Shown: positions 9,918 through 21,717 of the stretch, one piece after another | Position numbering within the stretch: the stretch's first letter is position 1 | How the letters are laid out: each line of letters begins with the position of its first letter | Origin: Glaciecola sp. | Lineage (GTDB): Bacteria; Pseudomonadota; Gammaproteobacteria; Enterobacterales; Alteromonadaceae | Reading direction: 5' to 3' | NCBI GenBank assembly: GCA_018623155.1 | Contig: JAAZVZ010000002.1 | Span: forward strand, 101,434 to 165,433 | DNA: 64,000 bases | Program-made: the position numbers and the translations under genes | Notes under the pieces: model-generated | The model's input: the letters and a program-made list of their open reading frames with translations, nothing else | Databases searched by the model: none | Told to the model about the DNA's origin: nothing

Positions 9918-12195
9918 ATTCCTTTTCAACCGTGATGGGTGCTTTAGATGGCTCTTGTGGTTTAAAATCGAAAGTAAGTGCATTTTTCTTCATATCTACC
10001 TTTACATAACCACCGTTGGACAAACCACCGAACAATAATTCGTTCGCGAGCGCTTTCTTGAGTTTGTCTTGAATTAAACGCCCCATTGGACGGGCGCCCA
10101 TCGCTTTGTCATAACCTTCTTCAGCTAACCATTCTCGAGCTTTATTTGATACCTCGAGCGAGACTCCTTTGATATCTAATTGTGCTTGGAGTTCAATCAG
10201 GAACTTATCAACCACCTGTAAAATAACCTCTTGAGTCAAGTGATTAAACCAGATGATACCATCCAAGCGATTGCGAAACTCTGGTGAAAAGACCTTGTTA
10301 ATTTCACTGAGTGCATCATGTGAGTGGTCTTGCTGTTTAAAGCCAATGGATTTACGGACAGTCGCTTGTACCCCCGCATTAGTAGTCATCACTAAAACAA
10401 CATTGCGGAAATCCACTTTACGGCCATTATTATCAGTCAATGTGCCATGATCCATAACTTGCAACAGAATGTTATAGATATCACTGTGCGCTTTCTCTAT
10501 CTCATCCAGTAACACAACTGAATACGGGTTTTTGATGACGGCATCCGTTAACAATCCACCTTGATCAAATCCAACATAGCCTGGAGGTGCACCGATCAAA
10601 CGAGACACCGCATGACGTTCCATGTACTCTGACATGTCAAATCGTACTAATTCGACACCCATAATTTTGGCTAATTGCGCGGTGACTTCAGTCTTACCTA
10701 CTCCCGTGGGACCTGCGAACAAGAATGAGCCAATTGGTTTGGCTTCATTTCCTAGCCCTGAACGGGATAAGTGAATCGCATCAGTTAATGTACTGATTGC
10801 GTCATCTTGACCGAACACCACCATTTTGAGGTTACGTTCAAGGTTTTTAAGGACTTCCATATCTGACGCGGAAACTGATTTTTCCGGGATACGTGCGATC
10901 TTTGCAATAATTTTTTCAATTTCTAAATCAGTGATTTCAGAAGGACGCTTATCTTCAGGTATTAAACGTAAACTCGCCCCAGCCTCATCCATTACATCAA
11001 TGGCTTTATCGGGTAAGTGTCGGTCATTGATATATTTGGCTGACAACTCTGCAGCTGCTTTGAGCGCTCTTTGCGTAAACTTCACACTGTGATGTTCTTC
11101 ATATCGCGACTTGAGTCCCATCAATATCTTCGTTGTATCTTCAACGCTTGGTTCTACAACGTCAATCTTTTGGAAACGTCTGGCTAATGCTCGATCTTTT
11201 TCAAAGATACTTTGATACTCTTGATACGTAGTAGAGCCAACACAACGAAGCTCACCACTGGAAAGTTTCGGTTTCAGGAGGTTCGATGCATCCATCACAC
11301 CACCAGACGCTGCGCCAGCACCTATAATGGTATGAATTTCATCAATAAATAAGATGGCATTTTTATCCGCTGTGAGTTCTTTTAAGATCCCTTTGAGGCG
11401 TTTTTCAAAATCCCCTCGATATTTGGTACCCGCGAGCAAGCCCCCTAAATCTAATGAATACACAGTTGCTGCGTGCATAACCTCAGGGACATCTTCATTG
11501 ACGATACGATACGCTAACCCCTCGGCAATCGCCGTTTTACCAACGCCCGCCTCGCCTACAAGCAGAGGATTGTTTTTACGCCGACGACACAATATCTGAA
11601 TGGTGCGCTCTACTTCATGGTCACGACCAATTAAGGGGTCAATTTTGCCTTCTTTCGCTGTTGAGTTCAGGTTAGTCGTGTACTTTGAAAGCATTGATGA
11701 ATCTTCATCACCTTCAACGCTATCTGATTGTGGCTCATCGCTTGAAGGCTCTTCATCCTGTTTAGTTACCCCATGCGAGATGAAATTGACCACATCTAAG
11801 CGTGTGACATCGGATTTTTTCAAGATATATACAGCTTGAGATTCTTGTTCACTGAAAATAGCCACTAATACGTTCGCGCCAGTCACCTCTCCTTTGCCGG
11901 AAGATTGAACGTGAAATACTGCGCGCTGCAATACCCGTTGAAATCCTAATGTAGGTTGAGTTTCTCGTTCATTCTCCTCATCCTCTAGCATCAAAGGAGT
12001 GGTGTCTTTAACAAAGTCTGTGAGTTCTTGTTTGATGGTTTCTAAATCGGCACCACAAGCTTTTAGTGCCTCTTGCGCCGCAGGATTATCTAACAACGCC
12101 AATAACAAGTGTTCAACCGTCATAAACTCATGTCGGTGCTGACGCGCAAATATGAATGCCTCGTTGAGGGTTTGTTCTAAATCTTTATTTAGCAT
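9916..12195 (-). CDS. clpA: ATP-dependent Clp protease ATP-binding subunit ClpA
   Basis: ClpA is a hexameric AAA+ unfoldase that feeds substrates, including N-degron proteins handed over by ClpS, to ClpP. The 759 residues contain the Clp N-domain repeats (about 1-145), an acidic linker (PSSDEPQSDSVEGDEDSS), the first AAA+ module with Walker A GEAGVGKTAIAEG (about 215), and the second with GPTGVGKTEVTAQ (about 495) plus a C-terminal D2-small domain. Length matches E. coli ClpA (758). It lies 34 nt downstream of clpS in the same direction and converges on infA. Confidence 0.97.
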   Translation of the reverse strand: MLNKDLEQTLNEAFIFARQHRHEFMTVEHLLLALLDNPAAQEALKACGADLETIKQELTDFVKDTTPLMLEDEENERETQPTLGFQRVLQRAVFHVQSSGKGEVTGANVLVAIFSEQESQAVYILKKSDVTRLDVVNFISHGVTKQDEEPSSDEPQSDSVEGDEDSSMLSKYTTNLNSTAKEGKIDPLIGRDHEVERTIQILCRRRKNNPLLVGEAGVGKTAIAEGLAYRIVNEDVPEVMHAATVYSLDLGGLLAGTKYRGDFEKRLKGILKELTADKNAILFIDEIHTIIGAGAASGGVMDASNLLKPKLSSGELRCVGSTTYQEYQSIFEKDRALARRFQKIDVVEPSVEDTTKILMGLKSRYEEHHSVKFTQRALKAAAELSAKYINDRHLPDKAIDVMDEAGASLRLIPEDKRPSEITDLEIEKIIAKIARIPEKSVSASDMEVLKNLERNLKMVVFGQDDAISTLTDAIHLSRSGLGNEAKPIGSFLFAGPTGVGKTEVTAQLAKIMGVELVRFDMSEYMERHAVSRLIGAPPGYVGFDQGGLLTDAVIKNPYSVVLLDEIEKAHSDIYNILLQVMDHGTLTDNNGRKVDFRNVVLVMTTNAGVQATVRKSIGFKQQDHSHDALSEINKVFSPEFRNRLDGIIWFNHLTQEVILQVVDKFLIELQAQLDIKGVSLEVSNKAREWLAEEGYDKAMGARPMGRLIQDKLKKALANELLFGGLSNGGYVKVDMKKNALTFDFKPQEPSKAPITVEKE

Positions 12196-12229
12196 ATTAG
12201 ATATGACCTCTTTTGCTTACGCAATGTGA

Positions 12230-12550
12230 TTACGCGCGTTCCATTGTAGACATCAGTGGATGCTGATGCTTACGCGCATATTCGTTTACCTGCATGACTT
12301 TAGTTTCTGCTATCTCCGCAGTAAAAACTCCACATACAGCTTTTCCTCGATAATGTACTGTCAGCATTATTTGATTAGCTTGTTCGGAATTCATGCGAAA
12401 AAACTTTACTAAAACGCTGACCACAAACTCCATCGGCGTATAATCGTCATTATTTAGAATGACCTTATACATCGGCGGCGGTTGGGTTTTCTGACGCTCA
12501 CTTTCGAGCTGCTTGTCGCCGTCTAGGATGGTTGTATTATCTTTACTCAT
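12230..12550 (-). CDS. clpS: ClpS adaptor of ClpAP
   Basis: This 106-residue adaptor binds N-degron residues and delivers substrates to ClpA. Visible family motifs are [24 protein letters not shown] (about 24-47) and [20 protein letters not shown] (about 66-85), including the conserved NDDYTPM loop that forms the N-end residue pocket. It is the first gene of the clpS-clpA operon and is divergent from cspD, the common gammaproteobacterial arrangement. Confidence 0.97.
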   Translation of the reverse strand: MSKDNTTILDGDKQLESERQKTQPPPMYKVILNNDDYTPMEFVVSVLVKFFRMNSEQANQIMLTVHYRGKAVCGVFTAEIAETKVMQVNEYARKHQHPLMSTMERA

Positions 12551-12796
12551 ACTTTTAATATAATACCTATCGAGAGTTTTTCATCTATTAATAAAAAAAT
12601 AAATTTTTTTATTCGTTCATGAACTTGACATAACGCAAGACCAGTGACTACTTTTATATAAGTTATGCGGAATTCTATTGGCTTTGCAGACGATTTTCGC
12701 TCAACTTTGACACTATCCTATATTATATTCAGCTGTTTTTATAGTCATAGTGGAATCATTCACTCACATTAAAGAAAAGCAGAGAGGAACAAGTAT

Positions 12797-13015
12797 ATGG
12801 CGCTTGGCAAAGTTAAGTGGTTTAACAACGCTAAAGGTTTCGGCTTCATAGTCCCCGAAGATGGAGGTGAAGATATATTTGCTCATTATTCAACAATAAA
12901 GATGGATGGATACCGCTCTTTAAAGGCAGGACAGGAAGTCACTTTTGATGTCGCACAAGGCCCCAAAGGCTTGCATGCGGAGAATATTGCTTTAGATCAA
13001 GATTCGGAACGCTAG
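12797..13015 (+). CDS. cspD: Cold-shock-domain protein CspD
   Basis: A single cold-shock domain protein of 72 residues with both RNP motifs (KGFGFI at about 14-19 and DIFAHY at about 26-31). Position divergent from clpS and the acidic C terminus (ENIALDQDSER) support CspD rather than a general Csp. CspD of E. coli binds single-stranded DNA, inhibits replication and is induced in stationary phase. An AGAGAGGAAC run upstream of ATG 12797 is a good ribosome-binding site. The 246-nt gap to clpS is A+T-rich; no specific operator was recognised there. Confidence 0.92.
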   Translation: MALGKVKWFNNAKGFGFIVPEDGGEDIFAHYSTIKMDGYRSLKAGQEVTFDVAQGPKGLHAENIALDQDSER

Positions 13016-13040
13016 TCGGTGTTTTGTTGAAATATTCAAA

Positions 13041-13066
13041 ATAAAGCAGGCTCTGCCTGCTTTATT
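13041..13066 (+). terminator. Intrinsic terminator after cspD
   Basis: Stem AAAGCAGGC/GCCTGCTTT with a TCT loop followed by ATTTG. The T-tract is short but the stem is strong. Confidence 0.75.
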
Positions 13067-13148
13067 TGTAAAACAATTATTGTGCATGAAGTTAAATCCT
13101 TCCCTGTGATAAACTTTTGCCTTTACAAGTAAAGATAACGCTACATCC

Positions 13149-13682
13149 ATGATTGTCCTTTTCAACAAACCGTTCGATGTCCTATGCCAATTCTCGCCTC
13201 AACCTGGCAAGCGCACATTAAAAGATTATATCGATGTACCCAAGGTCTATGCTGCCGGTCGTCTCGACCGCGACAGTGAAGGGCTCTTGGTACTCACTGA
13301 TGACGGCGCTTTACAACATCGTATTACTCATCCTAAACAGAAAATGAGCAAAGAATATTGGGTACAAGTGGAGGGCGAAATCAGTCCAGACGCTATTGAG
13401 CAGCTATGTCAAGGCGTGATGTTAAAAGATGGTATAACGCGTCCAGCAAAAGTCAGTGCCATCGCGGCACCGGATGTGTGGGACCGAGACCCTCCGATTC
13501 GGGAACGTAAGTCCATTCCGACGTCATGGATAAGGGTCGTCATCAAAGAAGGTCGTAACCGCCAGGTGCGCCGAATGACCGCAGCAGTAGGCTTTCCAAC
13601 ATTGAGATTAATTCGTTATCGTATTGGAAGCTGGACACTAGATGCTATTACGCATGGAGAATATAAAATAATCGAACATTAA
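13149..13682 (+). CDS. rluE: 23S rRNA pseudouridine synthase RluE
   Basis: This RsuA-family pseudouridine synthase would modify U2457 of 23S rRNA by analogy with E. coli RluE. The 177-residue protein has no S4 domain, as expected for RluE. It starts with [12 protein letters not shown] and carries the catalytic aspartate D40 in [19 protein letters not shown]. The RluE-typical [22 protein letters not shown] insert (about 108-130) and the C-terminal [23 protein letters not shown] are also present. It is followed 45 nt later by mnmA on the same strand. Confidence 0.93.
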   Translation: MIVLFNKPFDVLCQFSPQPGKRTLKDYIDVPKVYAAGRLDRDSEGLLVLTDDGALQHRITHPKQKMSKEYWVQVEGEISPDAIEQLCQGVMLKDGITRPAKVSAIAAPDVWDRDPPIRERKSIPTSWIRVVIKEGRNRQVRRMTAAVGFPTLRLIRYRIGSWTLDAITHGEYKIIEH

Positions 13683-13727
13683 GGCGATGAATCGCGGGCA
13701 AAAAAATGCTAAAATAGTTATGTTTTA

Positions 13728-14882
13728 ATGAACATAATGATTAACGTTGCCTGCATGCAAAGCACATCCCAAAATACACATGAAATAATTCCTGAAAACA
13801 CCAAAGTCATCGTCGGCATGTCCGGTGGTGTAGATTCCTCCGTGTCGGCCTATTTGCTAAAAGAAGCAGGCTATCAAGTCGAAGGCGTTTTTATGAAAAA
13901 CTGGGAAGAAGACGACAACGACGAATACTGTGCGGCGGCAGAAGATTTGGCTGATGCTCAAGCGGTGGCAGACAAATTAGACATTGAGCTACACACAATC
14001 AATTTTGCCGCCGAATATTGGGATAACGTTTTTGAGTATTTCTTAGCCGAATACAAAGCAGGTCGTACCCCGAATCCTGACATCATGTGTAACAAAGAAA
14101 TCAAATTTAAGGCATTCTTAGAATACGCTGCAGAGGACCTAGGGGCTGACTTTATCGCAACTGGGCATTATGTTCAGCGTAGAAAGGCCGATGGCACAAC
14201 CCAAATGCTCAGAGGCTTAGATCAGAACAAAGACCAAAGTTATTTTCTGTATACCTTAAGTCATGAACACGTCAGTAAGACTCTTTTCCCAATTGGTCAC
14301 CTTGAGAAACCTGAAGTGCGCCGCATTGCCGAAGCACAGGGCCTGGTGACGCACGACAAAAAAGACTCAACGGGCATTTGTTTTATTGGTGAGCGTAAAT
14401 TCAAAGACTTTTTAGCACAATATCTGCCTGCCCAACCAGGCCCTATTGTTACCGCTGAAGGTGAACGAATCGGAGAGCATCAAGGCTTAATGTACCACAC
14501 CTTAGGGCAGCGCAAAGGTTTACTGATTGGTGGTACCAAAGACCATGGCGATGAACCTTGGTATGTCGTAGACAAAGATGTGCCCAACAATACGCTGATT
14601 GTTGGGCAAGGTGCTAATCATCCTCGGTTATTCTCCAAAGGTCTCATTGCGAACCAACTGCATTGGGTAGATCGTATCGCCTTAACTGAAACTACACGCA
14701 TGACCGTCAAAACACGATACCGACAGCATGACATTGATTGTGTTGTTGAACCAACAGATAACGATTGCGTTAAAGTCATCTTTGACGAGCCACAAAAAGC
14801 CGTTACACCGGGTCAATCCGCTGTATTTTATCAAGGTAACGTGTGCTTAGGAGGTGGCATCATTGAGAGTTATATACGTTAA
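13728..14882 (+). CDS. mnmA: tRNA-specific 2-thiouridylase MnmA
   Basis: MnmA thiolates the wobble uridine U34 of Lys, Glu and Gln tRNAs. The sequence shows the ATP pyrophosphatase P-loop [15 protein letters not shown] (about 30-44), FMKNWEEDD, the catalytic cysteines in [12 protein letters not shown] and [13 protein letters not shown], and a C-terminal beta-barrel. The first 26 residues precede the region conserved in E. coli. ATGs at 13728, 13737 and 13755 are all possible and none has a clear Shine-Dalgarno, so the exact start is uncertain. The stop codon overlaps the hflD start (TAATG). Confidence 0.95.
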   Translation: MNIMINVACMQSTSQNTHEIIPENTKVIVGMSGGVDSSVSAYLLKEAGYQVEGVFMKNWEEDDNDEYCAAAEDLADAQAVADKLDIELHTINFAAEYWDNVFEYFLAEYKAGRTPNPDIMCNKEIKFKAFLEYAAEDLGADFIATGHYVQRRKADGTTQMLRGLDQNKDQSYFLYTLSHEHVSKTLFPIGHLEKPEVRRIAEAQGLVTHDKKDSTGICFIGERKFKDFLAQYLPAQPGPIVTAEGERIGEHQGLMYHTLGQRKGLLIGGTKDHGDEPWYVVDKDVPNNTLIVGQGANHPRLFSKGLIANQLHWVDRIALTETTRMTVKTRYRQHDIDCVVEPTDNDCVKVIFDEPQKAVTPGQSAVFYQGNVCLGGGIIESYIR

Positions 14883-15505
14883 TGAGTGAAGCAATAGAAT
14901 CTACCCTAGCCCTTGCCGGAGTGTGCCAAGCCGCCGCTTTAGTGCAAGCCATCGCCCGTGCAGGTCAATGTGATGATACGGCATTTCAAGCAAGCATTTC
15001 TAGTATTTGTGTGACAGAGCCTGAGCACCCACAACAGGTATACGGTCAATTATCAAATTTAAAAATTGGGTACACGACATTAGTGCATCAACTCAACACC
15101 AGAAGTGCTCAAAAAGATGCCGAACTCACTCGCTACGTTGCCAGCTTATTGGGTTTTGAGCGAAAGCTGGCCAAAAGGCCAGACGCTATGAATGAGCTAG
15201 GCCAACGCATCAGTAATGTGCAAAGGCAGTTAGCCCATGTTGAATTTGAACATCACCAAATATTAAATAGTTTAGCCAGTGCTTACGTTGACATAGTCAG
15301 TCCACTAGCACCGCGAATTCAAGTCGCAGGGAATCCTGCGTATCTCGGCCAAGCCCCTATCCAGGCAAAAGTTCGAGCATTATTACTAGCAGGGGTTCGC
15401 TCTGCTGTATTGTGGCGCCAAATGGGAGGCCAGCGCCGCCAAATTTTATTAAATCGTAAACGCATCTTGCGCGGAGCCCAAGCTGCCTTACAGCAAATGA
15501 GTTAG
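14882..15505 (+). CDS. hflD: High frequency lysogenization protein HflD homolog
   Basis: The 207-residue, mostly helical protein matches HflD in length, position (mnmA-hflD-purB) and sequence (LALAGVCQAAALVQAIARAGQ at the start; ILNSLASAYVDIVSPLAPRIQVAGNPAYLGQ near residues 130-160). In E. coli HflD is a peripheral membrane protein that binds phage lambda CII; its normal cellular role is unclear. Translation is probably coupled to mnmA through the TAATG overlap, and purB starts 16 nt downstream. Confidence 0.92.
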   Translation: MSEAIESTLALAGVCQAAALVQAIARAGQCDDTAFQASISSICVTEPEHPQQVYGQLSNLKIGYTTLVHQLNTRSAQKDAELTRYVASLLGFERKLAKRPDAMNELGQRISNVQRQLAHVEFEHHQILNSLASAYVDIVSPLAPRIQVAGNPAYLGQAPIQAKVRALLLAGVRSAVLWRQMGGQRRQILLNRKRILRGAQAALQQMS

Positions 15506-15512
15506 ACGTTAG

Positions 15513-16898
<1,386 letters not shown>

Positions 16899-16906
16899 AG
16901 TCCTGT

Positions 16907-16940
16907 AAAGATGCCTCTTTTTTTTAAAGAGGCATCTTTT
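16907..16940 (+). terminator. Intrinsic terminator after purB
   Basis: Perfect 14-bp stem AAAGATGCCTCTTT/AAAGAGGCATCTTT with a T-rich loop, ending in TTTT. Confidence 0.88.
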
Positions 16941-17014
16941 ACTCCACATTTCATCTATGCCAATATACGTCGAATCGCATTTATATCTGTATGGGCAATA
17001 GGGAACCACACAAT

Positions 17015-18178
17015 ATGACTTCGCATATCAACGATATCATTGATTTTGATCCTGAAGTTTTTTTAAAGCAATACTGGCAAAAAAAACCTTGTATTATTCG
17101 CAAACTATTTCCAGATTTTAGCGATCCAGTAGATGCTGATATTTTGGCCGGACTTTCGCTTGAAGAAGAAATTGATGCACGCATTGTCAGTTGTGAAAAC
17201 GGAAACTGGGATGTTCAGCAGGGGCCCTTTAATACAGAAGACTTCGATGAACATTGTGTAGGCAACTGGACATTGATGGTACAAGGTGTCGACAATTACT
17301 TACCTGAAACCCAATTCTTAACTGAACAGTTTTCTTTTATCCCACACTGGCGCTTTGACGATTTGTTGGTAACGTACAGTGTCGCCGGTGGTGGTGTGGG
17401 GGCTCATTATGATGAGTATGATGTATTTATCGTCCAAGGCATGGGACAAAGGCGCTGGCAAGTTGGCCACAAACTAAGTAGTCACTCTGAAAAACTCTAT
17501 CCTCATTCCGATTTACAACAAGTAAAACCATTTGAACCTATCATCGATATTGTGATGCTACCGGGCGATGTTTTATATATTCCTCCTTTCTATCCACATC
17601 AAGGTAAATCCATCACTGAATGTCTGAATTATTCAATTGGTTTTAGAGCCCCAAATCAAAGTGAGTTATTTCAAGGTATAGCGGATGGAATATTGGATAA
17701 TGATATTTTAACCAAACGATTTAGTGACCCTAATCGGGAACTCACAAATAAACGTTCAGCAGTCAATGAGCACGATATTTTTGTCTTAAAACAGCTAATG
17801 CATCAGTTCATTGATTTAGACGAAATGGATTATTTACTCACCGAAATGTTGTCCAAAACTTATCATCCAATCCATGATGATTATGCCCTTGACTCGCCTT
17901 ACAGTCGACCTGAAATGCTACAGCTCATCAATACAGGTTTCACTTTGACGCCGAATCTTGGGGTTCGACCGCTCTATTCTGAGCATCAAATCAATGAATT
18001 CTTTGTGTTCTTTATAAACGGTCATCGCTTTGAAGCAGATGCTGTGGATAGATTTTTTTTCGAAACCTTATTAAATGCCACACAATTAAATGTTGGCCAC
18101 AAAGACCAGCTTCAATTTAGTAGCGTTGATATCATTACAAAGTTAGTGAATGAAGGATTTTACTCAATCCTAGACTAA
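17015..18178 (+). CDS. roxA: 50S ribosomal protein L16 arginine 3-hydroxylase (RoxA/YcfD)
   Basis: This JmjC-type Fe(II)/2-oxoglutarate oxygenase hydroxylates an arginine of ribosomal protein L16. Family landmarks include FLKQYWQKKPCIIRKLFPDF, the iron-binding HxD in GGGVGAHYDEYDVFIVQGMGQRRW (His and Asp near residue 130), and PGDVLYIPPFYPHQGKSITECLNYSIGFRAP with the distal histidine; a winged-helix C-terminal region follows. ATG 17015 has AGGGA upstream and is favoured over the ORF-track ATG 16991. The stop codon overlaps that of the convergent DUF4826-like gene by four bases. Confidence 0.92.
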   Translation: MTSHINDIIDFDPEVFLKQYWQKKPCIIRKLFPDFSDPVDADILAGLSLEEEIDARIVSCENGNWDVQQGPFNTEDFDEHCVGNWTLMVQGVDNYLPETQFLTEQFSFIPHWRFDDLLVTYSVAGGGVGAHYDEYDVFIVQGMGQRRWQVGHKLSSHSEKLYPHSDLQQVKPFEPIIDIVMLPGDVLYIPPFYPHQGKSITECLNYSIGFRAPNQSELFQGIADGILDNDILTKRFSDPNRELTNKRSAVNEHDIFVLKQLMHQFIDLDEMDYLLTEMLSKTYHPIHDDYALDSPYSRPEMLQLINTGFTLTPNLGVRPLYSEHQINEFFVFFINGHRFEADAVDRFFFETLLNATQLNVGHKDQLQFSSVDIITKLVNEGFYSILD

Positions 18179-18588
18179 TTGACCTGCCAAAGTTTATCAT
18201 CTTCGCTCATATGGTATAAATCATGGGCACGGGTACCAAGTAAGGTAAGGTATTCTTTTTGCGTCTCATCGATATTGTCAGCCTGAGAAAGGTTTTCAAC
18301 CTTTAACTGCCATAGCAAAGAAAAGTGTTTTAACACCCCTCGAACGTCTGCTGATACATCTGCTGGCACAAAATCCACAGGCAAATCACCGCTGATGACC
18401 CAAAAAAATTTCCCATCACGGGTTTTGATTTTCCATACCGCTACCATTGGAGCAAGGTAGCGGCTATCTTCCACTACTACAGATTCAAATAACACACCAT
18501 TTTCAGCGAGATGCTTGTTGGCTTTTTGAAATTGTTCTCGCACCCACTGGGCTAATTGTTCTTGATCTTGTGGAACTGATTCGGCCAT
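18175..18588 (-). CDS. Conserved hypothetical protein, DUF4826-like
   Basis: A 137-residue soluble protein without a signal peptide or membrane segment. The pattern of an N-terminal helix (EQLAQWVREQFQKANKHLAENGVLFESVVVEDSRYLAPMVAVWKI) and a GKFFWVISGDLPVDFVPADVSADVRGVLKHFSLLWQL core resembles the DUF4826 family as I remember it. Its function is unknown. It begins 8 nt after the stop of the ydiJ-like gene on the same strand, so the two are probably one operon. That neighbour gives the only functional hint. Confidence 0.72.
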   Translation of the reverse strand: MAESVPQDQEQLAQWVREQFQKANKHLAENGVLFESVVVEDSRYLAPMVAVWKIKTRDGKFFWVISGDLPVDFVPADVSADVRGVLKHFSLLWQLKVENLSQADNIDETQKEYLTLLGTRAHDLYHMSEDDKLWQVN

Positions 18589-18596
18589 GTTGGATC

Positions 18597-21500
18597 CTAT
18601 AGTGATAATGAATTAAGTAATATTTGTAATGGATGACGAGGTTTTCCATCACTGTAACGCGCAACTTGGCTGCGACAAGAATACCCAGTTACCGCGCGTT
18701 GCTCAGGAGTAAAGCGCGCAATGGCATCGCGCCAGCTCAAGTCATATATACCCTTGCTGTTTTGTAAATGCACGACTTCATGACCATAGGTACCTGCCAT
18801 ACCACAACATCCAACAGACACTATCCCAAGCTCCAATCCTACATCAGCAAATATCTTCTGCCATTGTTTTTCACTCGTTGGTAAAGCGGTTTTCTCTGTA
18901 CAGTGAGTAAAAAGCGCAAACTCTTGTGAAGATTGAGCGGTTATTTGAGTGAGCGCCTCTGAAGCATATTGTGAAAGCCACTCATGCACTGCTAACACGC
19001 TAAAGTCACCACGCTGAGCTCCTAAGGTCTTTGTGTACTCATCTCGATAAACTAAGAGTAAAGAAGCATCCACTCCAACCATTGGAATATTTAGCCTTGC
19101 CATATCATTCAAGAATGCTGAAGTATTCTTGGCTGTTTGAGCAAACTCCTCTAAAAATCCTTTGACATGCTGAGGTTTACCATTAGGGTTAAATGGCAGT
19201 AACACTGGGTTAAATCCTAGTTTTTGTGCGAGCAAGACAAAGTCTTCTACAACCTGAGCATCATAAAAGCTCGTAAAGGGATCTTGCACAATTAATATGG
19301 TTTGAGCCTTTTGTTCGTCTGACAACTGCTGTAAGGCAGTTATATCAAATTTTGTAGAAACCCGTTTCTTTAACGTTGGTGTAGATAGCAATGGTGCATC
19401 CACATACCCAATACTTTCACGGATCAACCACTGCATTAGCCGAGTTCTCATCACAGCATTGTGCAAGGAAGCGATTTTGGCTAACCAAGGTGCCATACGT
19501 TCAATGTTGGCTACCAAATAGTCTTTTACAGGACGTGAGTAGCGCTGATAATACAATGCCATAAACTTGGCTCTAAAATCAGGCACATCCACACCCACTG
19601 GGCATTGTGCGGAACAAGATTTACACGCTAAACATTCGTCCATCACATGCATGACTTCGTGTGAAAAATCCGCTTTGCTTTGTGCCGAGTTAGTATTGAT
19701 TAGACGACTGAACCATGAAGAAGTCCCTTTACTGACATCCAAAGCATTGGTATCAACACCCTGCTTGGCCAACAAACGTAACCATTCTCGAATCATCCCT
19801 GCACGGCCTTTGGGCGAATGACGACGGTCTCCTGTGATCTTAAAAGATGGACACATAGGTGATGAGGTGTCGTAATTAAAACACAACCCATTACCGTTAC
19901 AACTCATTGCAGGTTCATATGCTTCTTTAAAAACCATCGGAATCGTTCGATCGTATGTACCTCGTTTATGATCGCTGACTTTGACTAGCTCAGCATCGGA
20001 CTCATATGGCGTACAAATCTTGCCTGGATTCATCTTGTTGTGCGGATCAAATACAGCTTTGATTTTGCGTAACTCATCATACAACTCTGCACCAAAAAAC
20101 GCTGGCGCGTATTCACTGCGATAACCTTTACCGTGCTCACCCCACATCAAGCCGCCATATTTAGCGACTAAAGCCACTACTTGGTCTGATATTTGTTTTA
20201 GTAAGACTTCTTGTTGTGGGTCATTCATATCTAGAGCTGGGCGAACGTGTAATACACCTGCATCAACATGGCCAAACATACCGTAGTCTAACTTGTGTGA
20301 ATCGAGTAAATCGCGAAACTCCATAATGAAATCGGCTAGATTTTCAGGAGGAACCGCAGTATCTTCTGCAAACGCAATCGGTTTCTTAGCCCCATCGGTT
20401 TTACCAAGCAAGCCTACTGCTTTTTTGCGCATTGCATATATTTTTTGAATATCCGCAACATCATAGGTCACTTGAAACCCTATCACCCCAGTTTCACCTG
20501 ATTCAATTTCAGATTGTAAACGCGCTTCCAAAGCAGTCAATTTAGTTGTTATTTCAGCGTTATTTTCACTATTGTACTCAACCATATTCAAGCCAAGGAC
20601 TTCAGCATTGGGTACATCTTGAATCAAATCTGAAACCGAGTGCCAGATAATGTCCGCTTTGGCTAGATTGAGTACTTTTGAATCAACCGTCTCAACCGAA
20701 GTTGCTTCCGCTTCGACCATCTTGGGCGCATGACGCAATGCTGATTCAAAAGAATTGTATTTAATGTTTACCAATGCTTTATATTTTGCAATTGGAGTAA
20801 TGTTGAGTTTGGCTTCTGCAACAAATGCCAGAGACCCTTCCGAACCTGCAATGAGTCTGCTTAAATCAAATTGCTCTTGTTCTGGAATGTAGGCATGCTC
20901 TAAATCATAGCCGGTTAAAAAACGATTCAGACGAGGAAATTTTGCTAAAATCTGTTCTCTCTTAGCGACACATGATGCTTGGATTTGTTCACTGATTTGC
21001 GCATAACTCTGTTGTGCATGCGCTAAACAGTCATGAATAGCCGTTGGCGTGGTGTGTAACACATCACCATTGGCTAATACACTGGTAAGGCCAAGAATAT
21101 GATCAGACGTTTTACCATACACCAAAGAACCTTGACCGGAAGCGTCTGTATTAATCATGCCTCCGATTGTGGCGCGATTAGAGGTAGAAAGGTCTGGTGC
21201 AAAAAAGAAACCAAATGGCTTAAGTGCATCATTGAGTGCGTCTTTGACCACACCTGATTGAACCCTGACCCAACGCTCCTGCGCGTTAATCTCTAGAATC
21301 TGATTCATGTGTCGAGCCGTCTCAACAATGATCCCAGAAGTTAATGACTGACCATTAGTACCAGTACCACCACCTCGAGCAGAAAACACAACATCTGGAA
21401 AATCATTCGCAACTCTGCCAATGATGGATAAATCATCCACTGATTTAGGATACACCACCGCTTGTGGCAATTTCTGATAGATAGAATTATCAGTGGCCAT

Positions 21501-21620
21501 TGCAAACCGCGACGAATAGGCCGTTTCGATATCACCATTAAAGGCACTGGCACGCAATGCATCTAAATACTCTTGATAGTGAACAGATAAAGCTTCTTGT
21601 GGATCAAGTACCGGTAACAT
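18597..21620 (-). CDS. ydiJ: FAD-binding and Fe-S dehydrogenase, YdiJ/D-2-hydroxyacid dehydrogenase type
   Basis: This 1007-residue fused flavoprotein contains a VAO-type FAD-binding domain (ARGGGTGTNGQSLTSGI, about 80-96), an FAD-oxidase C-terminal domain (about 270-530), and a ferredoxin-like segment with CLACKSCSAQCPVG (about 660-675). A CCG-type glycolate-oxidase domain at the C terminus has VGCCGMAGTYGHE (about 940). E. coli YdiJ (1018 residues) is of this type and related proteins oxidise D-2-hydroxyglutarate or D-lactate, probably passing electrons to quinone. The substrate here cannot be told from sequence. It lies downstream of ppsA but a strong terminator separates them. Confidence 0.88.
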   Translation of the reverse strand: MLPVLDPQEALSVHYQEYLDALRASAFNGDIETAYSSRFAMATDNSIYQKLPQAVVYPKSVDDLSIIGRVANDFPDVVFSARGGGTGTNGQSLTSGIIVETARHMNQILEINAQERWVRVQSGVVKDALNDALKPFGFFFAPDLSTSNRATIGGMINTDASGQGSLVYGKTSDHILGLTSVLANGDVLHTTPTAIHDCLAHAQQSYAQISEQIQASCVAKREQILAKFPRLNRFLTGYDLEHAYIPEQEQFDLSRLIAGSEGSLAFVAEAKLNITPIAKYKALVNIKYNSFESALRHAPKMVEAEATSVETVDSKVLNLAKADIIWHSVSDLIQDVPNAEVLGLNMVEYNSENNAEITTKLTALEARLQSEIESGETGVIGFQVTYDVADIQKIYAMRKKAVGLLGKTDGAKKPIAFAEDTAVPPENLADFIMEFRDLLDSHKLDYGMFGHVDAGVLHVRPALDMNDPQQEVLLKQISDQVVALVAKYGGLMWGEHGKGYRSEYAPAFFGAELYDELRKIKAVFDPHNKMNPGKICTPYESDAELVKVSDHKRGTYDRTIPMVFKEAYEPAMSCNGNGLCFNYDTSSPMCPSFKITGDRRHSPKGRAGMIREWLRLLAKQGVDTNALDVSKGTSSWFSRLINTNSAQSKADFSHEVMHVMDECLACKSCSAQCPVGVDVPDFRAKFMALYYQRYSRPVKDYLVANIERMAPWLAKIASLHNAVMRTRLMQWLIRESIGYVDAPLLSTPTLKKRVSTKFDITALQQLSDEQKAQTILIVQDPFTSFYDAQVVEDFVLLAQKLGFNPVLLPFNPNGKPQHVKGFLEEFAQTAKNTSAFLNDMARLNIPMVGVDASLLLVYRDEYTKTLGAQRGDFSVLAVHEWLSQYASEALTQITAQSSQEFALFTHCTEKTALPTSEKQWQKIFADVGLELGIVSVGCCGMAGTYGHEVVHLQNSKGIYDLSWRDAIARFTPEQRAVTGYSCRSQVARYSDGKPRHPLQILLNSLSL

Positions 21621-21662
21621 ATTGAATCATTAATCGTAAAATATGTGCGACATTATACAAAA

Positions 21663-21692
21663 AAGCCCTGAAAGATGCATCTTTCAGGGCTT
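21663..21692 (-). terminator. Terminator downstream of ppsA
   Basis: AAGCCCTGAAAGATGCATCTTTCAGGGCTT is a perfect 30-nt palindrome followed on the minus strand by TTTT. It separates ppsA from ydiJ. Confidence 0.85.
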
Positions 21693-21717
21693 AAATTACT
21701 CTGTGTACAGGTGTAAA